This document shows positions 1-9,834 of a stretch of 64,000 nt of DNA, piece by piece. Origin of the DNA: an uncultured Oscillospiraceae bacterium. Lineage in GTDB: Bacteria; Bacillota; Clostridia; Oscillospirales; Oscillospiraceae. Below the pieces are notes generated by a model. That model saw only the letters and a list, made by a program, of their open reading frames with translations. It had not been told where the DNA came from and did no database searches. Within the stretch, counting starts at the first letter, position 1; every line of letters begins with the position of its first letter. The position numbers and the translations under genes were made by a program. The DNA lies in assembly GCA_934591635.1 (NCBI GenBank), contig CAKTPI010000001.1:176465-240464 (forward strand), written 5' to 3'.

Positions 1-725
1 ACCGGGTTACCTTGGTTCATTCAAATTTTTGCGAAATTGCTTCGGTGCTGGAACGCTTGGGCATTGCGGGGGTGGATGGCATTCTGCTGGATCTGGGGGT
101 TTCTTCCCCTCAGCTGGATGACGGGGCTCGCGGTTTTTCTTATATGGCAGATGCCCCGCTGGATATGCGGATGGATGCCGGCGAAAGCCTCAGTGCGCAT
201 ACGGTGGTAAATGCCTGGTCCTACGAAGAATTAAAGCGGATTTTATATGATTACGGTGAGGAGCGCTACGCACCGCAGATTGCCTCTGCTATCTGCAAGC
301 GGCGGGAACAAAAGCCGATTGAAACGACACTGGAGTTGGTAGATGTGATCCGCAGCGCCATGCCGGCAGCTGCACTGCGGGAAAAGCAGCATCCGGCCAA
401 GCGGAGTTTCCAGGCCATCCGCATTGCGGTAAACGATGAACTGGGTGCGGTCTCCAAGGTGATGGAGGATGCAATTCCCTGTCTGAATTCCGGCGGGCGG
501 CTGGCGGTTATCACGTTCCATTCCTTGGAGGATCGCATTGTAAAAAATGCAATGGCAGCGGCAGCCAAGGGCTGTACATGCCCACCGAATTTTCCGGTAT
601 GTGTCTGCGGGAAAAAGCCGAAGGTGAAGATCATAACCCGGAAGCCCATTACCTCCGGGGAAGAGGAATTGGAGCGCAATCCCAGAGCCAGAAGCGCAAA
701 GCTTCGCATTTGCGAAAAAATATAA
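1..725 (+). CDS. rsmH: 16S rRNA (cytosine1402-N4)-methyltransferase RsmH, 5' end outside window
   Basis: RsmH (MraW) uses SAM to methylate C1402 of 16S rRNA in the cytoplasm. The frame is open from the first bases of the window, so the start and the SAM-binding glycine loop lie upstream; about 240 C-terminal codons are present. Family landmarks are [33 protein letters not shown] and the C-terminal ITRKPI...[10 protein letters not shown]. It stops at TAA 723-725, 16 bases before the next gene. It heads the division/cell-wall cluster, its normal place in Firmicutes. The TTG at 12 is internal and should not be taken as the start. Confidence 0.96.
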   Translation, partial: RVTLVHSNFCEIASVLERLGIAGVDGILLDLGVSSPQLDDGARGFSYMADAPLDMRMDAGESLSAHTVVNAWSYEELKRILYDYGEERYAPQIASAICKRREQKPIETTLELVDVIRSAMPAAALREKQHPAKRSFQAIRIAVNDELGAVSKVMEDAIPCLNSGGRLAVITFHSLEDRIVKNAMAAAAKGCTCPPNFPVCVCGKKPKVKIITRKPITSGEEELERNPRARSAKLRICEKI

Positions 726-741
726 GGAGGGGTGATATGCC

Positions 742-1242
742 ATGGCGCAGAAGACGGAAATTCAATATGTGAACCAATTCTATGTGTTTGGCAGCGAAGC
801 CCCCAAGACTGCCGCAAAGGCGGCAAAGCCCAAGCGGGCCAAGGCTCCTGCGGCACATCTTGCTCCTATCCAGACAATTTACATTGACCCGGTGGCCCTG
901 TGCGGCGTGGTGGCGGCGGTCGTGATGCTGTGCCTTTTGATTGCGGGGGCTTATCGTCTGCGGGATACCCGCGTGGCGTATGATCAGGCAAAGACGCAGC
1001 TGGTGGAACTGAAACGGGAAAATGCCCAGCTCAGTCATACTTACCATACAAGCTTTGACCTTGAGGAGATTCGCACCCAGGCGGAGGCCGCCGGAATGGT
1101 GCCAAAGGAGGACGCTGCGGGCTTTACCGTGTTTTTCTCTGTCCCCGAAAAGCAGGAGAAGCAGACGGTGTGGGATGATTTTGTTTGGGCCCTGTCCTGG
1201 CTCTTCTCTAAGTCCGAAGATTACGTGCTGGCGGAGGAATAA
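742..1242 (+). CDS. FtsL-like cell division protein
   Basis: Small bitopic protein of 166 residues. A basic Ala/Lys/Pro-rich cytoplasmic tail (residues 1-45) is followed by one membrane helix (about 50-71), a short coiled-coil stretch (about 74-100) and the segment LEEIRTQAEAAGMVPKE, which resembles the FtsL signature. A location between rsmH and the class B PBP is the standard ftsL position. FtsL works with DivIC and FtsQ/DivIB outside the membrane to activate septal peptidoglycan synthesis. Sequence conservation in this family is poor, so the call rests on topology and position. The RBS AAGGAGGGG lies just upstream. Confidence 0.8.
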   Translation: MAQKTEIQYVNQFYVFGSEAPKTAAKAAKPKRAKAPAAHLAPIQTIYIDPVALCGVVAAVVMLCLLIAGAYRLRDTRVAYDQAKTQLVELKRENAQLSHTYHTSFDLEEIRTQAEAAGMVPKEDAAGFTVFFSVPEKQEKQTVWDDFVWALSWLFSKSEDYVLAEE

Positions 1243-1278
1243 ACCCTTCGCCCTTCCATAGAGTGTACTAGCAGCTGC

Positions 1279-1311
1279 AATGGGCGGCGAGGGGTTCCCT
1301 TGCTGCCCATT
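1279..1311 (+). other. Intergenic hairpin between ftsL-like gene and PBP gene
   Basis: AATGGGCGGCGAGGG pairs with CCCTTGCTGCCCATT through 15 base pairs, two of them G-U, around a three-base loop. No T-run follows, so it is not a simple terminator. It could stabilise RNA ends or tune the amount of downstream PBP message. Confidence 0.5.
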
Positions 1312-1341
1312 CCTGACATTATCCGGAAGGAACGGTGCACC

Positions 1342-3621
1342 ATGGCGAAGGGAAAGGAATTTGGCAGGCTCCGCATGGACAGCGGACAGCACAGACGGGT
1401 GATGCTGACGGCGGCGCTGCTGGGCATTGCCGCCTTTGTCCCGATGCTGCTGCGGCTGTATGCCCTGATGGTGCGGGATTATGATTATTATTCCGGGCTG
1501 GCATTGCGCAATCAGACCCGTTCTACCTCCGTTACCGCTGATCGCGGGACGATTTATGACCGCAATCTCAATGTGCTGGCTGTTTCGGAGAACCGGGAGC
1601 ATGTATACTTAGACCCCCATGAGCTGAAGCAGTCCCGGGTGGATATTCCGGCACTCAGCGACTTTTTGGCGGAGGTGCTGGAAAAGGATGCTCAGTGGAT
1701 CACCGACCAGGCGGGCGACCTGAAAAAGCGGTACAAGCAGGTGGGCAGCAATATCCCGGAGGAGAAGGCCGGTCAGATTCGGGCCTATATTGTGGAGCAT
1801 CAGATTTCCGGCGTCCACCTGGAGCCGTCCTCTGTGCGGGTTTATCCGGGGGGAACCCTGGCAGCCCAGGTGATTGGATTTACAAATGCCTCCAACGATG
1901 GTACGGAGGGAATCGAGGCTTCCTATAATCGCTATCTCTCCGGCACCTCCGGCAGAGTCGTTACGACCAAGGGCAATAACGAAATGGATATGCCCTTTTC
2001 CTATGAGCACTTTCAGTCCTCCGGACGGGGGGCGGATGTGATCCTTACCTTGGACAGCACCGTCCAGCAAATTCTGGAAAAACAGCTGGATGCGGCGGTA
2101 CAGCGGTATGATGTTCAGAACGGGGCCTTTGGCTTGGTCATGAACTGCAAGACCGGGGAAATTCTGGCAATGGCAACCCTGGGCAGCTATGACCCTAATC
2201 GGTATCTGGAAATTGCAGATTCCCGCACGCTGGAGGCGCTGCAAAAAATGCTTGCAGACGGCACAGATGCGGATGCCTATGCCAAAGCCATTTCGGAGGC
2301 TCGCTGGAAGCAGTGGCGAAATCGAGTGCTCTCCGATGGGTATGAGCCAGGCTCCACCTTTAAGGTGCTGACCATGGCTGCGGCACTGGACTGCGGTGCC
2401 ATTACCCTGAATACCCCCTTTTACTGTCGGGGGGCGGAGCAAATTCCCGGGCGCTCCCAGCTGCTGCACTGCTGGCGCTCCGCCGGACATGGCGCAGAGC
2501 AGACACCCCAGGCCTTGCAAAACTCCTGCAACATCGCCTTTGCGCACATTGCTCTTAAACTGGGTGGGGAGCGGTTCTATGACTATATCACCCGCTTCGG
2601 AATTCTGGAAAAAACAGGCATCGATCTTTCCGGCGAGAGTAAGGGTGTGTTCTTTGATAAAAAGCTGATTACGAACACGGAAAAATGGGGCACGGCTTCT
2701 CTGACCTCCGGCTCCTTTGGGCAGACCTTCAAAATTACTCCCTTGCAGCTGGTGCGGGCCATTGCTTCGGTGGTCAACGGGGGTAATCTGCTGGAGCCCT
2801 ACATGGTCTCTGAAGTTGTGGATGCCAACGGTGTGACCCTCCTGCGGCAGGAGCCAACAGTAGTGCGCACGACCATATCCCCGGAGACTTCAGCCACCAT
2901 GCGGGAACTGATCCGATCCGTTGTCACGGAAGGAACAGCCAAAAATGCGGCGGTTGCCGGATTCTCTATCGGCGGGAAGACCGGAACAAGTGAAAAAATT
3001 GATGTTTTTGACGAAAATGGTCAGCGTGTTCAGGATAAAATCGTTTCATTTGTTGGGATTGCGCCTATGGAAGATCCGGAGTATATTGTATTGGCTGCTT
3101 TGGATACACCCTCCCGTTCCACGGGCATCTATATTTCCGGCGGTGTGATGGCTGCCCCTACCGTGGGGGCAATCATGGCGGACGTGCTCCCTTACCTGGG
3201 CGTGCAGCAGCAGACGGAGGGAGAACCGGTGTTGCTGGAAGACTTTACAGGAAAAACAATGAAGGAAGTCAAAGCTCTCTTAAAGGATAAAAAGGTGACG
3301 GTAAAAGCCATTGGGGTGGAGGAGACTGTTACCGGCCAACTTCCGGCGGCGGGGCAGATCGTGCAGCCTGGCGGTGAGATCCTGCTCTATCTTGGAGAGC
3401 CTTCTCCTCAACGATCGGTACAGGTTCCGGATTTCCGGGGGATGAATCGCCAGCAGGCCAGTGACGCGGCAGGGCAATTGGGCCTTTTTATCAAGCCAAT
3501 TGGCTGTGAGGATATTTCTCCCCAGGTGACGGTGTGCAGCCAGAGTGAAAAACCGGGAACAGAAATGTCAGCAGGAGATACCGTTACGCTGCAATTTGCA
3601 GATGGGACGGCCAGAGATTAA
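1342..3621 (+). CDS. Class B penicillin-binding protein (FtsI/SpoVD-like) with PASTA domains
   Basis: Septal or spore-cortex D,D-transpeptidase that cross-links peptidoglycan outside the membrane. The start MAKGKEFG at 1342 is preferred over an upstream ATG because GGAAGGAA precedes it. Visible: one signal-anchor helix (residues 18-41), a PBP dimerisation domain, and the transpeptidase domain with S338-TFK (nucleophile), S395-CN and K546-TG. Two C-terminal PASTA-like repeats occupy about 629-686 and 692-757. Length is 759 residues. It lies between the ftsL-like gene and murE, as in clostridial dcw clusters. PASTA repeats fit SpoVD or PBP2x-type proteins; division versus sporulation use cannot be settled from sequence. 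Confidence 0.94.
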   Translation: MAKGKEFGRLRMDSGQHRRVMLTAALLGIAAFVPMLLRLYALMVRDYDYYSGLALRNQTRSTSVTADRGTIYDRNLNVLAVSENREHVYLDPHELKQSRVDIPALSDFLAEVLEKDAQWITDQAGDLKKRYKQVGSNIPEEKAGQIRAYIVEHQISGVHLEPSSVRVYPGGTLAAQVIGFTNASNDGTEGIEASYNRYLSGTSGRVVTTKGNNEMDMPFSYEHFQSSGRGADVILTLDSTVQQILEKQLDAAVQRYDVQNGAFGLVMNCKTGEILAMATLGSYDPNRYLEIADSRTLEALQKMLADGTDADAYAKAISEARWKQWRNRVLSDGYEPGSTFKVLTMAAALDCGAITLNTPFYCRGAEQIPGRSQLLHCWRSAGHGAEQTPQALQNSCNIAFAHIALKLGGERFYDYITRFGILEKTGIDLSGESKGVFFDKKLITNTEKWGTASLTSGSFGQTFKITPLQLVRAIASVVNGGNLLEPYMVSEVVDANGVTLLRQEPTVVRTTISPETSATMRELIRSVVTEGTAKNAAVAGFSIGGKTGTSEKIDVFDENGQRVQDKIVSFVGIAPMEDPEYIVLAALDTPSRSTGIYISGGVMAAPTVGAIMADVLPYLGVQQQTEGEPVLLEDFTGKTMKEVKALLKDKKVTVKAIGVEETVTGQLPAAGQIVQPGGEILLYLGEPSPQRSVQVPDFRGMNRQQASDAAGQLGLFIKPIGCEDISPQVTVCSQSEKPGTEMSAGDTVTLQFADGTARD

Positions 3622-3658
3622 AATCCTTTCGCTTTGCGCGGATTCAGGAGGATACAAC

Positions 3659-5119
3659 ATGAAATTAGAGAAACTTTTGGAAGCAGTTCCCGTGCTGGAG
3701 CTCCATGCGGATCCGGAAATGGAGATTTCCGGCCTCTGCTGTGATTCCAGAAAGGCGGAGCAGGGCAGCCTTTTCGTGGCGGTTTCTGGCTTTGCCTCGG
3801 ATGGCAACCGCTTTATTCCCGCAGCCAGGGCAAGGGGGGCGGCAGCGGTAGTTACAGCCAAGCGGCCGGAAGAGGAAATCCCCTATATTTTGGTGGAGTC
3901 CGACCGGCTGGCATTGGCCCTGATTTCCGGCAATTACTTTGGCCAGCCCTCCCGGAAAATGACGATGATCGGCATTACCGGTACCAATGGTAAGACCTCC
4001 AGCACCCTGCTGCTCAAGCAGGTGCTTACCCAATGCCTGGGGGCCAAGGTGGGGCTGATCGGCACGATGGAAAATCACATTGGCGATACAGTGATTCCCA
4101 CGGAGCGCACAACGCCGGAGAGCTTTGAACTGCAAGCCCTGTTTGCCCGGATGCTGGAAGCGGGCTGCACCCATGTGGTGATGGAGGTTTCCAGCCATGC
4201 CATTTCTCTGGAGCGCATCGGCGGAATCCACTACGATGTGGCGGCCTTCACCAATCTGACAGAGGATCATCTGGATTTCCATAAGACAATGGATGCTTAC
4301 TGCGATGCGAAGGCGGAATTGTTCCGCCGGTGCGGCAGAGCGGTGGTCAACCAGGATGATGCTTATGCCCCCCGGATGCTGGCAGCGGCGGAGTGCCCGG
4401 TGCTTACCACCTCTGCCCATGAAAAGGCGGGCCTCTATGCCCGTAATATCGCGCTTCACGCGGACAGCATCCAATTTACAGCCGTCAGCGGGGGAGAGCA
4501 GGCGGAGGTTTTCGTTCCTATTCCCGGCCGGTTTACAGTGTACAACACCCTGACAGTATTGGGGATTGCCAAAAGCCTGGGTATTTCCCTCCAGAGTGCG
4601 GCAGATGCATTGAAGACAGTCAGCGGCGTGAAGGGGAGAATTGAGGTCGTGCCGACTCCCGGTATGCCCTATTGCGTCCTCATTGACTATGCGCACTCGC
4701 CGGATGGACTGGAAAATGTTCTCAAATCTGTGCGGGATTTCTGCAAAGGACGGATCATTTCTGTCTTTGGCTGCGGCGGAGACCGTGACCCGATGAAACG
4801 GCCAATCATGGGCAAAATCGGCGTAGAACGGGCGGATTTTGCCATTATCACATCGGACAATCCAAGAACCGAGGACCCAATGGCCATCATTCGGGATATC
4901 CTGGAGGGGGTCAGCCCGGAGTTGGGTGCCTATACCGTCATCGAGGACCGGCGCAAAGCAATCAGATATGCTATGGACATTGCGAAAAAAGATGATATAA
5001 TTGTACTGGCAGGGAAGGGCCATGAAACCTACCAGGAGATCAATGGGGTCAAGCACCACCTGGACGAACGAGAAGAGGTTGCAGCCCACCTGAAAGAATT
5101 GAGGGAAAACAATGGGTAA
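3659..5119 (+). CDS. murE: UDP-MurNAc-L-Ala-D-Glu:meso-diaminopimelate ligase MurE
   Basis: Cytoplasmic Mur ligase adding the third stem-peptide residue with ATP. The start at 3659 follows AGGAGGATACAAC; the frame is open further upstream but overlaps the PBP end. The P-loop GITGTNGKT spans residues 105-113. The substrate motif DNPR at residues 400-403 is the signature for meso-diaminopimelate rather than lysine, so the wall should be DAP-type. Length of 486 residues is normal. It overlaps murF by 8 bases, indicating coupled translation. Confidence 0.97.
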   Translation: MKLEKLLEAVPVLELHADPEMEISGLCCDSRKAEQGSLFVAVSGFASDGNRFIPAARARGAAAVVTAKRPEEEIPYILVESDRLALALISGNYFGQPSRKMTMIGITGTNGKTSSTLLLKQVLTQCLGAKVGLIGTMENHIGDTVIPTERTTPESFELQALFARMLEAGCTHVVMEVSSHAISLERIGGIHYDVAAFTNLTEDHLDFHKTMDAYCDAKAELFRRCGRAVVNQDDAYAPRMLAAAECPVLTTSAHEKAGLYARNIALHADSIQFTAVSGGEQAEVFVPIPGRFTVYNTLTVLGIAKSLGISLQSAADALKTVSGVKGRIEVVPTPGMPYCVLIDYAHSPDGLENVLKSVRDFCKGRIISVFGCGGDRDPMKRPIMGKIGVERADFAIITSDNPRTEDPMAIIRDILEGVSPELGAYTVIEDRRKAIRYAMDIAKKDDIIVLAGKGHETYQEINGVKHHLDEREEVAAHLKELRENNG

Positions 5120-6482
5120 AATTACACTCCGTCAGGCCGCTGCCTGGTGCGGCGGCTCGGTGGAAGAGAAATATGCGGACGTGGTATTCGAGGGCGCGAC
5201 CAACGACACCCGGAAGCTCCAACCCGGGCAGCTCTTTGTGGCGCTCCAGGGCACCCGGGACGGCCATGAATTTATTCAGAATGCCATGTCCAACGGCGCC
5301 GCGGCCGTGCTGTGCACCCGGATGATGGGGGATTATCCCGCAATTTATGTCTCCAATACCCGATTGGCTCTGGGCGAAATTGCACGCCGGGAGCGGATGC
5401 GCATTGGCATGCAGGTGGTTGGCATCACCGGCTCTGTAGGCAAAAGCACGACGAAGGAGATGGTGGCCCAGGTGCTGGAGACCACCTTCCGTACTGCCAA
5501 GACGCCGGCCAATCACAACAACGACATCGGTATGCCAATGGCAATCCTGGGAATGCCGGAGGATACGGAGGTTGCCGTGGTGGAAATGGGCATGAACCAT
5601 TTCCGGGAGATGGCCTACCTTTCCAGAATTGCCCGGCCTGATTTGGCAGTGATTCTGAACATCGGTACTATGCATATGGAACACCTGGGGTCGCAGGAGG
5701 GCATCCGAAAGGCAAAGATGGAGATCCTGGAGGGCATGGCACCGGATGCACGGGTGATACTCAATGGTGATGACGCACTGCTGCGCAGCCTGGAGGAACA
5801 GCCGGCCCAGCCCATCCTTTACTTTGGCACCGATGAAAGCCTGAATGTCTACGCGACAGATATTGCTCAGGATGACGCCCTGCATTTTACTGCCCATGAT
5901 GACGGCGGTGATTCGTTCCCTGTCCGGCTGCACGTGGAGGGTACCCATTATGTATCGGATGCGTTGGCTGCTGTAACGGTGGGCCTTGCGATGGGTGTGT
6001 CTCCGGCGAACATTCGCTCTGGCTTGGATTGTTTCCGCAATATGTCCGGCCGTCAGGAAATTCTGGAGGCAGGCGGTATTACCTTTATCAAGGATTGCTA
6101 CAATGCCGGGCCGGAATCCATGGAGGCCGCACTGAAGGTACTGGGCAACAAGCCCGGCAGACGGGTTGCCGTGCTGGGGGACATGCTGGAACTGGGGGTT
6201 TGCGCTCCGGCAGAGCACTACCGGGTGGGAAGGCTGGCTGCTGCCAAGAGTGATTTGGTGTTTGCCTTTGGTCCCAATGCGGAGCGTGTGGTCAGTGGAT
6301 GCATCACCGGCGGTATGGGGCAGTACCGCGCCCAGGCCTTTACCCAGAAGGAGAAGCTGATTGCTGCACTGAAGCGCACACTGACACCGGGAGATGTGGT
6401 GCTTGTAAAGGGGAGCCATGGCATGCATATGGAGCAGGTTGTGGATGCTTTCCTGACAGTTGAGAAAAAAGAGGATAAATGA
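5112..6482 (+). CDS. murF: UDP-MurNAc-tripeptide:D-Ala-D-Ala ligase MurF
   Basis: Final cytoplasmic Mur ligase, joining D-Ala-D-Ala to the tripeptide precursor with ATP. The P-loop GITGSVGKST is at residues 104-113. The central domain carries VAVVEMGMN and the C-terminal domain DCYNAGPESM, both MurF landmarks. At 456 residues it has normal length. Its start lies inside the murE end and its stop is directly followed by mraY (ATG at 6484), so murE-murF-mraY are tightly packed. Confidence 0.97.
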   Translation: MGKITLRQAAAWCGGSVEEKYADVVFEGATNDTRKLQPGQLFVALQGTRDGHEFIQNAMSNGAAAVLCTRMMGDYPAIYVSNTRLALGEIARRERMRIGMQVVGITGSVGKSTTKEMVAQVLETTFRTAKTPANHNNDIGMPMAILGMPEDTEVAVVEMGMNHFREMAYLSRIARPDLAVILNIGTMHMEHLGSQEGIRKAKMEILEGMAPDARVILNGDDALLRSLEEQPAQPILYFGTDESLNVYATDIAQDDALHFTAHDDGGDSFPVRLHVEGTHYVSDALAAVTVGLAMGVSPANIRSGLDCFRNMSGRQEILEAGGITFIKDCYNAGPESMEAALKVLGNKPGRRVAVLGDMLELGVCAPAEHYRVGRLAAAKSDLVFAFGPNAERVVSGCITGGMGQYRAQAFTQKEKLIAALKRTLTPGDVVLVKGSHGMHMEQVVDAFLTVEKKEDK

Positions 6483-6483
6483 A

Positions 6484-7476
6484 ATGACTATAACACCGAT
6501 GCTTCGTGTTCTTATCACCTGCGTGGCCTCCTGCATCCTGGCTGGAATTATCATCCGCCTGCTGCTGCCGGTGCTGCATGCCCTGAAGGCCGGTCAGTCC
6601 GTCCGGGACATTGGCCCTACCTGGCACAACAACAAGGCGGGCACTCCCTTGATGGGCGGCCTGATGTTCATTTTCTCGAGCCTCCTGTGCCTGCTGGGGA
6701 ACCTGCCCTGGATGACGGATTATACGCCATTTTATGTGTTCCTGCTGGCATTCTCCTTTGGTATCGTGGGTTTCCTGGATGATTTCTGCAAGGTGAAGTT
6801 TAAGCGGGATCTGGGCCTGACTGCTATTCAGAAGGCCATGCTCCAGATGGCTGTATCCGCCATCTTTGTGTATGTGCTCTACCGTACCGGCAGCCTGACC
6901 TGCGACCTGTACATTCCCTTTGCCAATGTGACGCTGTATTTGCCCCTGCCAGTTTATATCGTGTTTGCAATGTTCGTTATGGTGGGGTGCGACAATGCTG
7001 TGAATCTGACCGATGGCATTGACGGCCTGAGCAGCTCGGTGACCATCCCGGTGATGGTGTTCTTCACTGCTGCCAGTATGGCGCTGAAGCGGTATGATTT
7101 GGCGCTGATGCCCGCGGCCATGATCGGCGGTCTGCTTGCCTACCTGAGCCTCAACTGGCATCCGGCTAAGCTCTTTATGGGAGACACGGGGTCTCTTTTC
7201 ATGGGCGGTGTGGTGTGCGCCATGTCCTTTGCGCTGGATATGCCTCTGGTGCTGATCCTTGTTGGCTTTGTATACATCTGCGAGACCTTGTCCGTTATTT
7301 TGCAGGTGAGCTATTTCAAGCTGACCCACGGCAAGCGACTGTTTAAGATGTCTCCCATCCACCACCATTTTGAAATGTGCGGCTGGAAGGAAGAGAAAAT
7401 TGTCATTTCCTTCGCTTCGGTCAGTGCACTGATGTGCATCCTGGCTTGGTACAGCATTTCCGGACTTATTCGTTGA
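6484..7476 (+). CDS. mraY: Phospho-N-acetylmuramoyl-pentapeptide transferase MraY
   Basis: Membrane enzyme moving phospho-MurNAc-pentapeptide from UMP to undecaprenyl phosphate to make lipid I. It is a polytopic protein of 330 residues with about ten helices. Catalytic landmarks are FLDDFCKVKFKRDLGL (Asp pair and Lys), NLTDGIDGLSS, the MGDTGSL loop and SPIHHHFE. The start at 6484 is chosen over an upstream TTG because GAGGATAAATGAA supplies the ribosome site. murD, which often follows mraY, is absent; ftsW comes next. Confidence 0.97.
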   Translation: MTITPMLRVLITCVASCILAGIIIRLLLPVLHALKAGQSVRDIGPTWHNNKAGTPLMGGLMFIFSSLLCLLGNLPWMTDYTPFYVFLLAFSFGIVGFLDDFCKVKFKRDLGLTAIQKAMLQMAVSAIFVYVLYRTGSLTCDLYIPFANVTLYLPLPVYIVFAMFVMVGCDNAVNLTDGIDGLSSSVTIPVMVFFTAASMALKRYDLALMPAAMIGGLLAYLSLNWHPAKLFMGDTGSLFMGGVVCAMSFALDMPLVLILVGFVYICETLSVILQVSYFKLTHGKRLFKMSPIHHHFEMCGWKEEKIVISFASVSALMCILAWYSISGLIR

Positions 7477-7499
7477 TTGCGCTTTAGAAGGGAGCGGGC

Positions 7500-8666
7500 A
7501 TGGCAGCATTTACCCTGCATGCCAAAGAGAACCGCCGCCGCATTCCGGCGGAAGGACGTGTGGATTATCCCTTTTTGTTTCTGGTGCTGCTGGCGCTGGC
7601 GGTAGGACTCATCATGCTCTACTCTGCCAGCTTCGCCCAGAGCGAGTATGATACCGGCTACAGCAGCTCCACCCGGTATCTGCAAAAGCAGGCTGTGTGT
7701 GCCGGAATCGGGCTGATTGCCATGGCGATGTTCAGCCGGATTCCGGTGGATTTCTGGTTCCGGCTGGCCTGGCCGCTGTATGCGGGAAGCATTCTGCTGC
7801 TGCTCAGTGTGCTGGTGGTGGGGGAGTCGGTGAATGGAGCAAGGCGGTGGATCAACGTGGCAGGTCTCCAGTTTCAGCCTTCGGAACTTGCCAAGTTCAC
7901 GATGATCCTGATTTTTGGAAGGCTGACCCGAAAATACGGGGAGCGGGCGGAGAAGTTCCGCTATGGGGTGCTTGGCTTTGGCGTAACAATGCTGGGCATC
8001 CTGGTTCCACTGGCTCTGGAAAAGCACTTAAGCGCCATTATGCTTATGGGCATGGTGGCGGTGGTGATGATGTTTGTGGCGGGCACCCGGATGCGTTGGC
8101 TCCTGATGGGGGCCGGGGCGGCTGCGTTGTTTGTAGTCGTCTACGTGAATCTGATGGGCTACGCCGGTGACCGGATTACGGCCTGGCTCCACCCGGAGCG
8201 AGACCCGGGAGACACGGGATATCAGATTCTCCAGTCTCTTTATGCCATAGGCTCCGGTGGAGTGTTTGGCCTTGGATTTGGAAAAAGCAGGCAGAAATAT
8301 CTTTATCTGCCCTTTCAATATAACGATTATATCTTTGCGGTAATCTGCGAGGAATTGGGGCTTGTTGGTGCATCTTTGATTATCATATTGCTGGCGGCCC
8401 TGATCCTGCGGGGGTACTGGGTAGCGCTGCACGCGCAGGATCGGTTTTCCACAGTGCTTGCAGCGGGGCTTATCACGCTGATTGCGGTGCAGACGGTGCT
8501 GAATCTGGGTGTAGTAACGAATCTGCTGCCCTCCACCGGCATTGCGCTGCCTTTCTTTTCTTACGGCGGCACTGCACTGGCAGTGAATTTGGGAGAGATG
8601 GGCATTGTACTCAGTGTTTCCCGTCATCGCGGCGAAAGAAAAATTTTGGAGGTTTCAAAACCATGA
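7500..8666 (+). CDS. ftsW: FtsW/SpoVE-family lipid II polymerase
   Basis: SEDS-family glycosyltransferase that polymerises lipid II at the septum together with a class B PBP. It has 388 residues and about ten membrane helices. Family motifs are GARRWINVAGLQFQPSELAK, HLSAIMLMG and the C-terminal PFFSYGGTALAVNLGEMGIVLSV. The ribosome site GAAGGGAGCGGGC precedes the ATG. The last codons overlap murG by 4 bases (ATGA). Division FtsW and sporulation SpoVE are not separable by motif. Confidence 0.95.
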   Translation: MAAFTLHAKENRRRIPAEGRVDYPFLFLVLLALAVGLIMLYSASFAQSEYDTGYSSSTRYLQKQAVCAGIGLIAMAMFSRIPVDFWFRLAWPLYAGSILLLLSVLVVGESVNGARRWINVAGLQFQPSELAKFTMILIFGRLTRKYGERAEKFRYGVLGFGVTMLGILVPLALEKHLSAIMLMGMVAVVMMFVAGTRMRWLLMGAGAAALFVVVYVNLMGYAGDRITAWLHPERDPGDTGYQILQSLYAIGSGGVFGLGFGKSRQKYLYLPFQYNDYIFAVICEELGLVGASLIIILLAALILRGYWVALHAQDRFSTVLAAGLITLIAVQTVLNLGVVTNLLPSTGIALPFFSYGGTALAVNLGEMGIVLSVSRHRGERKILEVSKP

Positions 8667-9787
8667 ATGTGATTTTCACCTGCGGTGGCACCGCAGGTCA
8701 TATTAACCCGGCTTTGGCGGTTGCCAATTTGCTCCGGGAACGGCACCCGGATTGCCGCATTCTCTTCATCGGTGCTACCGGCCACATGGAGGAGAAATTG
8801 GTCCCCCAGGCTGGGTATGCGCTCAAGTGCCTGCCTGGCTCCGGCCTGAGCCGGAAGATGAATCCGGCTGGGATAAAGCAGAATTTCCATGCCGTGAAAT
8901 GCGTGCTGGATGCCGTGAAGGAGTGCAAGCGGATTTTTCGGGAATTCCAGCCGGATGTGATTGTGGGCACCGGCGGCTATGCCAGTTTTCCGGCGCTGTA
9001 TGCCGGTTCCTCTATGAAGATTCCGGTTTGCGTCCATGAGAGCAACGCTGTCCCGGGTGTTACCACAAAGCTGGCAGCCAAAATGGCGGATCGGGTACTG
9101 GTTTGCTTTGAGGAAAGCAAGAAGATGTACCCGAATCCTGACAAGGTGGAAGTCGTGGGTATGCCGGTGCGCCGGGAATTTATTTATGGCGATCGGGCAG
9201 CGGCCAGGCGGGAGCTGGGCATCGGTGACGAGCCGGTGGTGCTCTCTGCTTTCGGCAGTCTGGGCGCAAAGGTAATGAATCAGACCGTGGCAGAACTGTT
9301 CCGTATGGAAAAGACGGATGGCTTCCCATTTCGGCACATTCATGCTACCGGCAGCTTCGGTTGGGAATGGATGCCGGAGCTGGTCAGGCAGAAGGGCGTT
9401 GACTTGGAAGAGGCGACCTCCATCCAGATGCAGGAATATATCTACAACATGCCTACCCTGATGGCAGCGGCAGATGTGATGATCAGTCGTGCCGGTGCCT
9501 CCACCTGCAATGAGATTGCCGCAGCCGGGCTGCCTTGTATTCTGATCCCGTCTCCCAATGTGACCAACAACCACCAGGAGAAAAATGCCCGGGTGCTGGA
9601 GGAGCGGAAGGGTGCTGTGGTTGTGTTGGAGAAGGACTGCACCCCGGAAAAGCTCTATGCGGAAATCAAGGCCTTGCTTGCCGATCCCCAGCGCCGTGAA
9701 GAGATGGGGAAGAGTCTTCACAGCATGGTAACGCTGGACAGTGCTGAGCGAATCTGCGATATTGTAGAGCAGCTGGCAAAACGATAA
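8663..9787 (+). CDS. murG: UDP-GlcNAc:lipid I N-acetylglucosaminyltransferase MurG
   Basis: Peripheral membrane GT-B enzyme that adds GlcNAc to lipid I, giving lipid II. The N-terminal glycine loop TCGGTAGHINPALAVA (residues 6-21), GTGGYASFPA, HESNAVPG and the C-terminal nucleotide site SRAGASTCNEIAAAGLP are all present. At 374 residues it has normal length. It is translationally coupled to ftsW. Confidence 0.97.
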   Translation: MNVIFTCGGTAGHINPALAVANLLRERHPDCRILFIGATGHMEEKLVPQAGYALKCLPGSGLSRKMNPAGIKQNFHAVKCVLDAVKECKRIFREFQPDVIVGTGGYASFPALYAGSSMKIPVCVHESNAVPGVTTKLAAKMADRVLVCFEESKKMYPNPDKVEVVGMPVRREFIYGDRAAARRELGIGDEPVVLSAFGSLGAKVMNQTVAELFRMEKTDGFPFRHIHATGSFGWEWMPELVRQKGVDLEEATSIQMQEYIYNMPTLMAAADVMISRAGASTCNEIAAAGLPCILIPSPNVTNNHQEKNARVLEERKGAVVVLEKDCTPEKLYAEIKALLADPQRREEMGKSLHSMVTLDSAERICDIVEQLAKR

Positions 9788-9834
9788 CCCGAGCGTGAGG
9801 AAAAGCCCCACACCGTTTTCCCAGGAGGATAAAT

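Noticed and set aside
649-1602. Long minus-strand open frame of 317 codons across rsmH, the ftsL-like gene and the PBP start
   Set aside because: Antisense to three well-supported genes, no ribosome site, low-complexity translation. Long antisense frames are common in G/C-rich genes.
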